IMG/VR virus record: IMGVR_UViG_3300033145_003233
Location: 62,001 to 126,000 of that record
DNA from: a virus
Length of the DNA stretch: 64,000 nt
Direction: 5' to 3' (one strand)
A program made the position numbers and the translations under genes. The notes below the pieces were generated by a model that ran no database searches, was not told the DNA's origin, and saw only the letters and a program-made list of their open reading frames with translations. Shown one piece after another: positions 16,218 to 25,436 of the stretch (position 1 is the stretch's first letter; each line of letters starts with the position of its first letter).

Positions 16218-17930
16218 ATGGAAGTAAGAGTAAAAGGCAATCAGAAAAAAATCAGACTCAATAAAAATAACTTTATTGCAGCTGGTGGAGAGGGTCAAAT
16301 ATATGCTGCCAACAAAGTTGCATTTAAAATTTATACCAAAGTTAAAAATATGCTTCCGTTTGCCAAGATACAAGAATTATCTGCCATAACTAATTCTAAT
16401 GTAATAAAACCAGAGAAAGTAGTTCTCAACACCAGACAAAAACCTATTGGATATACAATGAAGCATATCTCTGATACATATGCTCTTTGTCAAATATTCC
16501 CCAAGGGGTTTAGAGACAGAATGCATTTAGATGGAGATGCTGTTTTAAAACTTATCCGGAGAATGCAATCAACTATATCTGATATACATAATATGGGAGT
16601 TCTTATCGTTGATTTAAACGAAATGAATTTTCTTGTTGATAAGAAATTCAAAGAGATATATTTTATAGATGTAGATAGTTATCAAACACAAAGTTTTCCA
16701 GCTACAGCAATAATGGAATCTATTAGAGATAGGCATACTCGGAAATTTAGTCAGTTAACAGATTGGTTTTCATTCGGAATAGTTTCTTTCCAAATGTTTG
16801 TCGGCATTCATCCCTATAAAGGAAAACATCCTAAGATACATTATCCTCATGATAAACCGAGACAACTAAATGAGAGAATGGAAAAAAATATTCCTGTTTT
16901 TCATAAAGATGTTAGGTTCCCTCAATCTTGCCTTCCTTTTGGCACTATTCCTAAAATCTATCAGGATTGGTATAAGGCAATATTTTTTGAAGGAAAAAGA
17001 GTACCTCCACCAACAGAGTTAGGACAAGTTATTATTGTTCCTGTTGTAATTAAAACTGTATCTGGAAATGAGGATTTTGAGATCATAGAAATATTTGAAT
17101 ATAGCTCTAATATAGTGAGATTCTTATCGATAGGCGGCATAAGAACAACAGTTACTTCCAAAGATTTTTATATTAATAACAAGATTATGCCTCAAAATTG
17201 CAACCAAGATATCCATGTGGGCATTACTCCCTTGGGTAACAAAGTGATCTCTGCTACATTGAAAGATGGTTGTTTACTTTTATTTAATTCTACTGATAAC
17301 AATGTCCCTAAACATGATATAAGAGCAGAAGATATCATGTCATATAAAGGCAGAATATTTATAAAGAATAAAGACATTCTTTCTGAAATAAAATTTGTAG
17401 AAATGGGAAGTAATATCCATGCTGTGCCTCATCATATAGCAAATGTAATGGAAAATGCTACTAAACTTTTTGATGGGGTCGCTATTCAAAACATCCTGGG
17501 ATCATTCATAGCATCAATTTTTCCTTCCTCTGGAACTCATCATCAAATCCAATGTCCAGAATTTCAAGGATATCAAATAGTTGATGCAAAATACGACAAC
17601 AATGTATTAATGGTTATAGCTAGCCAAAAAGGAAAATATGATAAATTTATCCTGAAATTTGATGAAAAGTTCTCTTCCTACTCGATAAGAAAGGTAGAGG
17701 ATATTTCTTATTGCGGTATTAATTTTGCGGTTTTGGACAATGGAATCGTTATTCATATTAACGAAAATGAAGAAATTGAAATATTTTCTAACAAAAAAGA
17801 TAAAAATACTGTCAAAGTGATTGATAGTTCAGTAATATCGGGAGATATGAAGTTATTTAATGATGGAGCAAAAGTCGTTTTTGCTCAAGGTAAAAAATTA
17901 TATCAACTCAAAATGAAGAAAGGGCAATAA
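16218..17930 (+). CDS. Ser/Thr protein kinase (TerY-P type) with C-terminal repeat domain
   Basis: 570 aa. Kinase parts: glycine loop GGEGQIY (23-29), ATP Lys K37 in VAFKIY, catalytic loop IVDLNEMNFLV (D132, N137), metal-binding DVDSYQ (D151) replacing DFG, and DWFSFGIVSFQMFVG for the F-helix region. The HRD His/Arg are absent, as is common in this bacterial kinase group. Residues about 290-570 form repeated beta-strand units that could be a beta-propeller sensor. With VWA and PP2C genes nearby this completes a TerY-P-like phosphorylation triad, here with a protease gene inside it. The target is unknown. Confidence 0.8.
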   Translation: MEVRVKGNQKKIRLNKNNFIAAGGEGQIYAANKVAFKIYTKVKNMLPFAKIQELSAITNSNVIKPEKVVLNTRQKPIGYTMKHISDTYALCQIFPKGFRDRMHLDGDAVLKLIRRMQSTISDIHNMGVLIVDLNEMNFLVDKKFKEIYFIDVDSYQTQSFPATAIMESIRDRHTRKFSQLTDWFSFGIVSFQMFVGIHPYKGKHPKIHYPHDKPRQLNERMEKNIPVFHKDVRFPQSCLPFGTIPKIYQDWYKAIFFEGKRVPPPTELGQVIIVPVVIKTVSGNEDFEIIEIFEYSSNIVRFLSIGGIRTTVTSKDFYINNKIMPQNCNQDIHVGITPLGNKVISATLKDGCLLLFNSTDNNVPKHDIRAEDIMSYKGRIFIKNKDILSEIKFVEMGSNIHAVPHHIANVMENATKLFDGVAIQNILGSFIASIFPSSGTHHQIQCPEFQGYQIVDAKYDNNVLMVIASQKGKYDKFILKFDEKFSSYSIRKVEDISYCGINFAVLDNGIVIHINENEEIEIFSNKKDKNTVKVIDSSVISGDMKLFNDGAKVVFAQGKKLYQLKMKKGQ

Positions 17931-17931
17931 A

Positions 17932-18150
17932 ATGATTGAAGCATTGTGCATAATAGTTCTTATATTGGGAGTGCCTTTTATGATCGTGGGATTTCTTCAA
18001 GGATATTTTACTAAGGCCAAATGGTTTTGTCATACGATGGGATGGCATTTAAATCCATCTATCCAAGGTTTTGACGGTTGTAGCTCAACTGGCATTTGTC
18101 CTAGGTGCAACGAGGCAGTTATGCAAGACGGCCAAGGTAATTGGTTCTAA
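17932..18150 (+). CDS. small membrane protein with a zinc-binding tail
   Basis: 72 aa. One N-terminal membrane helix (ALCIIVLILGVPFMIVGFL) is followed by CHTMGWHLN and CPRCNEAVMQDGQGNWF, a short cysteine/histidine motif common in small phage and host proteins. It starts 1 base after the kinase stop and is probably translated with it. It could anchor or sense for the kinase module, which is inference from position only. Confidence 0.65.
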   Translation: MIEALCIIVLILGVPFMIVGFLQGYFTKAKWFCHTMGWHLNPSIQGFDGCSSTGICPRCNEAVMQDGQGNWF

Positions 18151-18168
18151 AAGAGAAGCTTTTACAAT

Positions 18169-18531
18169 ATGATCGGGGAGAAAAAAAAGTATCTGATACA
18201 ACTTTTTTTAAAAAGATGTACATTACAAGAAATTAATAGAAAACATATTGATTTCTCATTTGAACTTTTTAAAAATACGTATAATGTCTCGGATGAAGTT
18301 CTGTCCAAATTAAGAAAAAAGTATAATATAGACGAGTATATAGATAGGCTGCTGCCATTAATAGACGAACAATTTACAACTGAAGAATTGCAAGCAATAG
18401 TAAAGTTTTATTCTTCAGATATGGGGAAAAAAATATTAGATCCTATTTTTTTAGAGAAAGTAGGAAAAATAGGTACTAACATGTTTGCTCAAATAGAGCA
18501 AGAATTTTCTATCAACAATAACTTAAAATGA
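18169..18531 (+). CDS. DUF2059-like protein
   Basis: 120 aa. The segment FTTEELQAIVKFYSSDMGKK near residue 78 is the hallmark of DUF2059 proteins, whose role is unknown. Unlike most members it has no signal peptide. It overlaps the next glycosyltransferase gene by 4 bases. Confidence 0.65.
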   Translation: MIGEKKKYLIQLFLKRCTLQEINRKHIDFSFELFKNTYNVSDEVLSKLRKKYNIDEYIDRLLPLIDEQFTTEELQAIVKFYSSDMGKKILDPIFLEKVGKIGTNMFAQIEQEFSINNNLK

Positions 18532-19625
18532 AAAAACCAAAACCAAAAAAAATATATGTAATGCCTAGAGGGTCTCTTGCTTACTCTTTTTATGAGAAGA
18601 TACCATATATCCATAAACATTTATTGAAACATGCCGACACCAAAGAAATAAAATATTTATTTGTAACTCCTTTTTCAAATGGGGGACTATCTGTTTGTGA
18701 AAGATCTCAAGAACCAATATATAGAATAGTAACATCATGCGAGAAGTCAGATAAAGCTTTAAAAAAGTTCTTTGATCAAGGATTTATAATTAAAAATATG
18801 TTTTTAAATAATTATGTAAGATACTCTCCGTTGATACAAGAATATGCAAAAAAACACGGAACTAAAGTTAGTGTTTGTGAACATAGTTGGTTCCCAGCAT
18901 CTCAATGGCATTTAGATCCTGTCGGTTTTTCTCATGAATCGTTATTGGCTAAATCTAGATTAGATAATGTTAATATAGATATAGAGAAAGAGAAAGAGAA
19001 AATAAAAGAATATAAAAAAGATTTAATTCAACACAAATATAGTATAAATAAACCTTATATTGTATTAATTCTTCAAAAGACTCAAGATATCACTATCGAT
19101 ATAGGGTATCCAGATTTTCCAGGCTGGCAAAGAATAATAGATTGGGCCAACTCATTGAGAATTGATAAAGAAATATTAATTATTAAATTAAGGCATACTC
19201 TATTTAAGCTTAAAAGACTTGGAGAATCATACGTTTTTCCTAAAGACTCTATTGTTATCCAATCAAAAAGAGTAAATAACAATATTTTAAAAAATGCTAA
19301 TTTAGTAATAGGTGTTAATTCTACAATGTTATATGAGGCAAGCCTTATTTACAATAAACCTGTTTTAGCTCTAGGCAGTAGCTGGTTTGATGCTCATCAT
19401 CCTGAAGTGGTAAAAAAAATAAAAATAGATGATAAAATAGAGAGACCAGTTGTTAGTGAAGAAGATCTTAATTATCGTGCTAAAATGTTTTATATAATGT
19501 CAAAAATGCAAATTCCTAAGAAATTTTATTCGATAAAACAACCCCTTGAATTTGCTAACGATTTCTTAAAAAAACATGCACAAGCTTCTCAAATTAAAAA
19601 AATAGAAGATTGGGTAGATGTGTAG
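18528..19625 (+). CDS. capsule-type glycosyltransferase (KpsC/KpsS-like)
   Basis: 365 aa. The C-terminal half carries the Capsule_synth-like pattern: YIVLILQKTQDI, a region predicted to hold IIKLRH, and the nucleotide-sugar pocket VIGVNSTMLYEASLIYNKPVLALG, ending with a SWFDAHHPE segment. Such enzymes make polysaccharide linkers or chains. It is the first gene of a run of glycan genes extending to 25.3 kb with 0-4 base spacing. The donor and acceptor are unknown. Confidence 0.7.
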   Translation: MKKPKPKKIYVMPRGSLAYSFYEKIPYIHKHLLKHADTKEIKYLFVTPFSNGGLSVCERSQEPIYRIVTSCEKSDKALKKFFDQGFIIKNMFLNNYVRYSPLIQEYAKKHGTKVSVCEHSWFPASQWHLDPVGFSHESLLAKSRLDNVNIDIEKEKEKIKEYKKDLIQHKYSINKPYIVLILQKTQDITIDIGYPDFPGWQRIIDWANSLRIDKEILIIKLRHTLFKLKRLGESYVFPKDSIVIQSKRVNNNILKNANLVIGVNSTMLYEASLIYNKPVLALGSSWFDAHHPEVVKKIKIDDKIERPVVSEEDLNYRAKMFYIMSKMQIPKKFYSIKQPLEFANDFLKKHAQASQIKKIEDWVDV

Positions 19626-20666
19626 ATGTTGGGCAATATAGATAATTCAGAGTTTATACACAAAATAGTCGCAGCAGAAAAAAACTCCAAACTAGACCTA
19701 AAACCTAGAAAAATATTATTGATCAACGAACTATGCCCAGGAGATCTTCTTATGTTAACTGCTGCCATAAGAGACTTAAAAATCTGCCACCCAGAAATAT
19801 CAGTAGAAGTAAAAACAGTTTGTCCTGCGATATGGGAAAACAATCCCGACATAACTCAATTTGAAAAAGACGATCCAGAAGTAGAAGAATTTAAAATAGG
19901 CTATCCTCTTATCCATAGCAGCAATAATGGCCAATATCATTTCATTCATGGTTTTAGAAAAGATATTGAAGATAAGCTGGGAATTACTATAACCCCAACT
20001 AAATTTAAAGGGGCAATATACTTAAGTGAAGAAGAAAAGTCGTGGCTCTCTCAAATAGAAGAGATGGGAATAAAAGATAAATTTTGGATCATGGTAGCAG
20101 GAGGGAAATATGACTACACAGCTAAATGGTGGAATCCTGATTCTTATCAACAAGTTGTGAATCACTTTAAAGGAAAAATAACTTTCGCACAATGCGGAGA
20201 AGAAGGACATTGGCATCCCCCATTGAAAAATGTGGTTAACTTGATCGGCAAAACAAATTTAAGACAATTTATAAGACTAATTTATCACTCTATTGGGGTT
20301 CTTTGTCCTGTAACTTTTGCAATGCATGCAGCGGCGGCGATTGATTGCAAATATAATTTACGAAATAGACCGTGTGTAGTTATTGCTGGAGGAAGAGAAC
20401 CTTCCCAATGGGAAAAATATCCTCATCACAGATTCCTTGAGAACAATGGCTGTTTGCCTTGTTGTGATAATGGAGGATGTTGGAAAAGTAGATGTCAAAA
20501 AGTTGGGGATGGCGACGAAAAAGATACAGAAGGAGTCTGTCTTTTTCCGATAAAAATTAAAGAAGATTTATTAATACCTAAATGTCTAGATATGATAAAA
20601 CCAACTGATGTTATACGTGCAATAGAGATGTATTATAATGGAGGTGTTTTACAATATAATGAATGA
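19626..20666 (+). CDS. glycosyltransferase family 9-like (heptosyltransferase fold)
   Basis: 346 aa. ELCPGDLLMLTAAIRDLK (residues 36-53) is the GT9 N-terminal motif, and PVTFAMHAAAAI with GGREPSQWEKYP gives the C-terminal donor site. A Cys-rich stretch (CLPCCDNGGCWKSRC) may bind zinc and is seen in phage and environmental relatives. GT9 enzymes transfer heptose or related sugars to lipopolysaccharide core. The start ATG directly follows the previous stop (TAG ATG). Confidence 0.75.
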   Translation: MLGNIDNSEFIHKIVAAEKNSKLDLKPRKILLINELCPGDLLMLTAAIRDLKICHPEISVEVKTVCPAIWENNPDITQFEKDDPEVEEFKIGYPLIHSSNNGQYHFIHGFRKDIEDKLGITITPTKFKGAIYLSEEEKSWLSQIEEMGIKDKFWIMVAGGKYDYTAKWWNPDSYQQVVNHFKGKITFAQCGEEGHWHPPLKNVVNLIGKTNLRQFIRLIYHSIGVLCPVTFAMHAAAAIDCKYNLRNRPCVVIAGGREPSQWEKYPHHRFLENNGCLPCCDNGGCWKSRCQKVGDGDEKDTEGVCLFPIKIKEDLLIPKCLDMIKPTDVIRAIEMYYNGGVLQYNE

Positions 20667-22581
20667 AAATTTTATTAATCAAAAAGAAATAAGAGTCCTA
20701 GGACTAAAAAGAACAGGACATCATGCTGTTATTAACTGGATTATAAAACAAACTAAAGGAACAGTATGTTTCATAAACGATGTTAAAGTAGATAGAAATC
20801 CGTTTAGAACGTCCAATGCTTATAGCTCTATAAAAGATAGAAAAAAGCAAATGAAAGGAGATTTAAGAAAAAAAGATTTGCTTATCTACAGCTATGAAGA
20901 TAAATTATGGGAAGAATGTATCACTCAATTTTATGAAGATAATAGAGAATCATATGTTGGAAAAAGCAAAGAGAAAATTGATATATTAATTGTGAGAGAT
21001 CCTTTTAATCATTTTGCTAGTAGGTTAAAAACTAATAGAAAAAAATGCCTATGGTCATGGGGGGAAGAGAATGAAGAAAATGCGAAATATTATATGGAAA
21101 AATGGAAAAATCACACAAAAAAATATCTACACTTCAAAGAATCAGAAAATGTTGTTATTATAGACTATAATAAGTGGGCACGAAACAAACCTTATCGAGA
21201 AGAATTGGCCAATAGATTAGGAATAGAATTCACCGATGATGGATTCGAAGAAATCACTAAAGCAGGTGGAGGCAGCGCATTTACAGGAAGAAAATTAGAT
21301 GGTAAAGCGTCTCAAATGGATATTCTCAATAGATGGAAAGTATTTTATGGAGATCCATATTACCTATCCCTCTTCGACAAAGAAATAATGGAGTTGTCTA
21401 AAAAGATATGGACAGAAGAAGAATTAAGATATATGTACGTTAAAATAGGATTATTCTCAAAATTTAGGACTGAATCCGAAACAGTTGAAACAAAATCTTC
21501 AAAAAATAAAGTTAAAAGCATCTTAATAGATTTGAAGAACATAACCCTATTCCTCGATAAACCTAATCATATACCAAACATCCTTCTCAATTTAGCACAT
21601 TATCTTCAAACTCAAAAAGGAACAAAAATTTATATTCACATGCTTGCTAGGTCACACTCAGCATTGAATAACTTTTTAAAAACTAAACAGTTTAAATTCG
21701 AAGAAATTGATTTAGAACTAGATGGAAATGCCCCTTCAAGCGTAAAAAGACTACAAGATGTCGATTTTTATATCGGTTTCTGCGGATTTAAACATCGGGG
21801 AAAAAGAAAATGTTTTAAACAATCTAAAAAACCATACCTAGTATACGAAGCAGGAGGTATGGATAATACTCTTTTAGTTGATCCAATAGACATTTACGGA
21901 GGAGGGCATATAGCTAAACAATTCGATTCTATATTAAAGAATTATCCATTAAAAGACACACAAGAATATTGTAACTATATGGTGAAAAATCATATTAGCA
22001 AAAGAACACAAAAAGGAAACTCGCAGATACCAGATGAGAAATTTATTTTTTTACCAGGACAAGCTCTTAGAGATACCTCTATCACCAAATGCAGCACAAT
22101 AGGTATCCTAGAATTTATAGACATTGTTTCAGCTTTCGCTAAAAAACATAATCTCTTAATAGTTTTTAAGCCACACCCAGGACTAGTACCAGGCAAACCC
22201 AGACATGGGAGAGAAGCACAATTAGATCACTGTAAAAAATATGATAATATCCGTATAATTGAGAACTCTATTTATAATATAATTGATAAAGCTCTATTCA
22301 CAGCCACAATAAATTGCGGAGTGATTGTAGATTGCTTTATGGCAAATACTCCCATTTATTGTTCTGGAGAATCATATTTTATGAGAACCAAAGCATTGCA
22401 TTATAATAATGACATTAATAAAGGATTGTTACAGATGCTAAATAAAGAATATGATTGGGAATTAATGAAAGAAAGACAACTTCAAACCATATCATGGTTA
22501 AGAGACAATTTATTAATAGAAACAGCCTCACCAGCTGAGAATTGTAAAAGAGTAGAAAGGATAGCTAATATAGTTTTTTAA
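20659..22581 (+). CDS. sulfotransferase-like domain fused to capsule-type glycosyltransferase
   Basis: About 640 aa. Residues 10-25 (IRVLGLKRTGHHAVINWI) resemble the PAPS-binding loop and VRDPFNHFASR the 3'-phosphate motif of sulfotransferases. From about residue 275 a second unit follows with the Capsule_synth pattern (FLPGQALRDTSI, VFKPHPGL, INCGVIVDCFMANTPIYCSG). The two activities could modify one glycan. The start is uncertain: ATG 20659 overlaps the previous stop; ATG 20638 is a longer alternative. Immediately followed by the methyltransferases. Confidence 0.65.
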   Translation: MNENFINQKEIRVLGLKRTGHHAVINWIIKQTKGTVCFINDVKVDRNPFRTSNAYSSIKDRKKQMKGDLRKKDLLIYSYEDKLWEECITQFYEDNRESYVGKSKEKIDILIVRDPFNHFASRLKTNRKKCLWSWGEENEENAKYYMEKWKNHTKKYLHFKESENVVIIDYNKWARNKPYREELANRLGIEFTDDGFEEITKAGGGSAFTGRKLDGKASQMDILNRWKVFYGDPYYLSLFDKEIMELSKKIWTEEELRYMYVKIGLFSKFRTESETVETKSSKNKVKSILIDLKNITLFLDKPNHIPNILLNLAHYLQTQKGTKIYIHMLARSHSALNNFLKTKQFKFEEIDLELDGNAPSSVKRLQDVDFYIGFCGFKHRGKRKCFKQSKKPYLVYEAGGMDNTLLVDPIDIYGGGHIAKQFDSILKNYPLKDTQEYCNYMVKNHISKRTQKGNSQIPDEKFIFLPGQALRDTSITKCSTIGILEFIDIVSAFAKKHNLLIVFKPHPGLVPGKPRHGREAQLDHCKKYDNIRIIENSIYNIIDKALFTATINCGVIVDCFMANTPIYCSGESYFMRTKALHYNNDINKGLLQMLNKEYDWELMKERQLQTISWLRDNLLIETASPAENCKRVERIANIVF

Positions 22582-22584
22582 ATT

Positions 22585-23193
22585 ATGGCAAAAGAAAAAT
22601 ATAAATATGAAAAAATATACCAAGGTAAGGGCATCTATAGAAGAAATAGAAAAATAGACAAAACAGGAAAAATAAGAAAAACATATGGTAGAGAAAATTG
22701 CGGCAAAAAACATCTTCAATATATAATCAATGAAATTCAACCAACTTCTATTATAGATGTGGGTTGTGGAAGTAATAAATTCTGTGCTATGTTAAAAAAA
22801 ACTAATATAAAATCAATTGGCATTGATTGCGCCTGCCCTCTTGCAGATGTTATCTCGGATGCTGATAATCTTCCTTTTCACGATAATCAATTTGATTTAT
22901 TAACGGCATTCGATGTACTAGAGCATATACCAGAAGAAGAAATAGATATAGTATTTAAGGAATTTAAAAGAGTAGCTCATCGCTTCATGTATCAAATAGC
23001 CTTAAGAAAATCTCCCTCCTCCATAGATCATGAGACATTACACCCGACAGTTAAACCTTATGACTGGTGGATAGATAAAATTACAAAAGATGATCCAAAA
23101 ATAATTAAGATAATGTATAAACGAAAAAGGTACATAGTCCCGCCAGAAGATGCAAAGAAACTTATTATTTATGGAATATTTGATAAGACATAA
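22585..23193 (+). CDS. class I SAM methyltransferase, paralogue 1
   Basis: 202 aa. SAM-binding motif I DVGCGSNKFC, an acidic motif II GIDCACPLADV, and motif IV FDLLTAFDVLEHIPEEEID are clear. It is the first of three paralogues (also 24118 and 24771) that share the N-terminal MAKEKYKYEKIYQGKG. The methyl acceptor is unknown; gene context suggests a sugar or glycan intermediate. Confidence 0.8.
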   Translation: MAKEKYKYEKIYQGKGIYRRNRKIDKTGKIRKTYGRENCGKKHLQYIINEIQPTSIIDVGCGSNKFCAMLKKTNIKSIGIDCACPLADVISDADNLPFHDNQFDLLTAFDVLEHIPEEEIDIVFKEFKRVAHRFMYQIALRKSPSSIDHETLHPTVKPYDWWIDKITKDDPKIIKIMYKRKRYIVPPEDAKKLIIYGIFDKT

Positions 23194-23196
23194 CCT

Positions 23197-24117
23197 ATGC
23201 TTTATATAGACTATTCTGGAGCAGAATTCGGGAGCACTATTTCAACAGGACTGTGGCTTCCTTATATCTATAGGAATACAGGGCAAAAAGTAGGAGTATA
23301 TACAAAAATCCCTTTTCCAAAAGAATGGGTTTTGGACAAGTGGTTTGATGATTACATCCCGATGGAAACTCCTCTCCATGGGATAAATAAAGGAAGATCA
23401 ACTGAGACTCTACTAGTAGATAGACATAGAATACAAAATTTAGTTGTAAGAGATAGATTTATTCCGATTGTCCCTAACAGCGCCATACACTCAATGCCCT
23501 TACCAGATTTTAAAAGAAAAACGAAAGAGAAATATGTCGTTATCGTCCCTAATGTTTATGAACATATGTTAGAAAGAAAGGGGCAAATAACCCATGCATG
23601 GAGATGGAGGCATTCTCTAAGTTTTAAAAACTGGATGAAGATAAGTAAGCTACTAAGAAAACACAAAATCAGAATAATAGGTTTTGGATGTTCTAGTTCT
23701 TGTTCAGAAGATCATTTAAAGAGTATGAGCGATGAATACTATTTCTTCACCGCAAAATCAGTTCGTGTTAAAAATAATATTTTTGTAGAGCAATTAAAAT
23801 GGATGAAAAATGCATTATGCACTATTGCTTTCGGTGGAGCTATGCACCCCCATTTTGTATTTAAAGGACTTTCTATTATCGGATATGACAAAAAAATAGA
23901 AAGAATATATAGTTATTTAATTAAACAAGCAAAAACCGAAAGAAATGATTTACATTTTATACAAGATCCAGAAATGTATATTCATCAAAATGATTTATTA
24001 AATTTCTCTAGCAAACATCTTCACCGTTATAGAATAATGAGTCGAAAAGAATCTTTTCAAGCTAATAACTTTGTAAGAGATTTAGTAATTAAAAAGATTA
24101 AAGAAGTAATATTATAA
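23197..24117 (+). CDS. probable glycosyltransferase-like protein, 306 aa
   Basis: It begins MLYIDYSGAEFGSTISTGLW, and later holds VVIVPNVYEHM, a RWRHSLSFKNWMKI helix and CTIAFGGAMHPHFVFKGLSIIGYD, a layout reminiscent of the two-Rossmann glycosyltransferases (nucleotide-sugar pocket near GGAMHP). I cannot name the family. It lies between two methyltransferase paralogues with 3 and 0 base gaps, so a role in the same glycan pathway is likely. Confidence 0.5.
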   Translation: MLYIDYSGAEFGSTISTGLWLPYIYRNTGQKVGVYTKIPFPKEWVLDKWFDDYIPMETPLHGINKGRSTETLLVDRHRIQNLVVRDRFIPIVPNSAIHSMPLPDFKRKTKEKYVVIVPNVYEHMLERKGQITHAWRWRHSLSFKNWMKISKLLRKHKIRIIGFGCSSSCSEDHLKSMSDEYYFFTAKSVRVKNNIFVEQLKWMKNALCTIAFGGAMHPHFVFKGLSIIGYDKKIERIYSYLIKQAKTERNDLHFIQDPEMYIHQNDLLNFSSKHLHRYRIMSRKESFQANNFVRDLVIKKIKEVIL

Positions 24118-24759
24118 ATGGCAAAAGAAAAATACAAATACGAAAAAATATATCAGGGCAAAGGTGAATTCAAAAGAATTTATCAGCTAGATGGATCGGG
24201 AAAGAAACGAGAGATGTATGGACATAATAACCACGGTAAACAATATTTTAAGTTTATACTAAGAAAAGTTAAACCCACTTCGGTTGTAGATATAGGTTGT
24301 GGATATAATGAATTTTGTGAGATGCTGAAAGAAAAAGGAATAGAATCAGTAGGTGTTGACTTCGCCTGTCCCGGAGCCGACATAATGGCTAGTGCTGAAA
24401 ACCTTCCTTTTAGAGATGGGCAGTTTGATTTATTAACAGCATTCGATGTATTAGAGCATATACCAGAAGAAGAAATAGATACATCATTAAAAGAATTTGA
24501 GAGAATAGCTCATCGCTTTATGTATAAAATATGTTTAAGAAAAGATTTTAAAAAAATAGATGGAGAAACATTGCACCCCACAGTTAGATTCCCTGAATGG
24601 TGGATAGATAAAATTACAAAAAATGGTGGACATATAGGCCAAATAATATATTCTAATAAAAAAGGAATAATGCCAAAATGCAGGGCTAAAATATTAACCG
24701 TTTATGGATTTTTTCATGTAAAACCACCTCCTCCAAAAAGCAAATCATATTATGATTAA
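24118..24759 (+). CDS. class I SAM methyltransferase, paralogue 2
   Basis: 213 aa. Motif I DIGCGYNEFC, motif II GVDFACPGADIM, and FDLLTAFDVLEHIPEEEID identical to paralogue 1. The C-terminus differs and ends in a short basic tail (KPPPPKSKSYYD). The DNA of the first codons is nearly the same in all three copies, indicating fairly recent duplication. Confidence 0.8.
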   Translation: MAKEKYKYEKIYQGKGEFKRIYQLDGSGKKREMYGHNNHGKQYFKFILRKVKPTSVVDIGCGYNEFCEMLKEKGIESVGVDFACPGADIMASAENLPFRDGQFDLLTAFDVLEHIPEEEIDTSLKEFERIAHRFMYKICLRKDFKKIDGETLHPTVRFPEWWIDKITKNGGHIGQIIYSNKKGIMPKCRAKILTVYGFFHVKPPPPKSKSYYD

Positions 24760-24770
24760 AGAAGAATAAG

Positions 24771-25322
24771 ATGGCAAAAGAAAAATATAAATATGAAAAA
24801 AGAATCAAAGAAATAAAATATTCTGACAAGGATAAAAAAAAGAACCATGGACTAAAAACAATGCCATTCATAAAAAATATTATCAAACCTTCTTCAGTTA
24901 TAGATGTTGGATGTGGGTGGAACTCGTTTTGCCATTTATTAAATGAAAAAGGGATAGAATCAGTTGGTGTTGATTTCGCTTGTCCAGGTGCAGATATTAT
25001 AGCAGATGCCGAATATCTTCCTTTTAAAGATGGGCAATTTGATTTATTAACAACATTTGATGTATTAGAGCATATACCAGAAGAAGAAATAAATATGGTG
25101 TTTCAAGAATTTAAAAGAGTAGCAAATAAATTTTTCTACCAAATATGTCTAGGAAGAGGAAAGAGACATATAACTCTTAAATCTCCCACATGGTGGCTAT
25201 TAAAAATAATAGAAAACCAAGGAGATATTGGACAAATAACATATTATGATGGGGCAAATAACATAGTCCCCAAAAATAAAGCAAGATGGATTACTGTTTA
25301 TGGTTTCTTTAATAAAAATTAA
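24771..25322 (+). CDS. class I SAM methyltransferase, paralogue 3
   Basis: 183 aa, shorter than its two relatives because a segment after the MAKEKYKYEK start is missing. SAM motif DVGCGWNSFC, GVDFACPGADII and FDLLTTFDVLEHIPEEEI are intact, so it is probably active. Last gene of the glycan cluster; a consensus promoter for the next operon follows. Confidence 0.8.
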   Translation: MAKEKYKYEKRIKEIKYSDKDKKKNHGLKTMPFIKNIIKPSSVIDVGCGWNSFCHLLNEKGIESVGVDFACPGADIIADAEYLPFKDGQFDLLTTFDVLEHIPEEEINMVFQEFKRVANKFFYQICLGRGKRHITLKSPTWWLLKIIENQGDIGQITYYDGANNIVPKNKARWITVYGFFNKN

Positions 25323-25345
25323 TTTTCCAGATTGTCATTTTTTTC

Positions 25346-25374
25346 TTGACAAAACCTACAAAAAGTAGTATAAT
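25346..25374 (+). promoter_or_regulatory. consensus sigma-70 promoter of the radical-SAM/MKIR operon
   Basis: TTGACA at 25346-25351 and TATAAT at 25369-25374 with a 17-base spacer. The 60-base leader contains GTAGGAATGTAACCGCTTA (25404-25422), almost the same as a motif in the leader at 51818-51837 on the minus strand. Confidence 0.85.
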
Positions 25375-25436
25375 AAACAATTCGAAAGTAGAGATATGGG
25401 GCAGTAGGAATGTAACCGCTTATGACAGAGGAAGTT

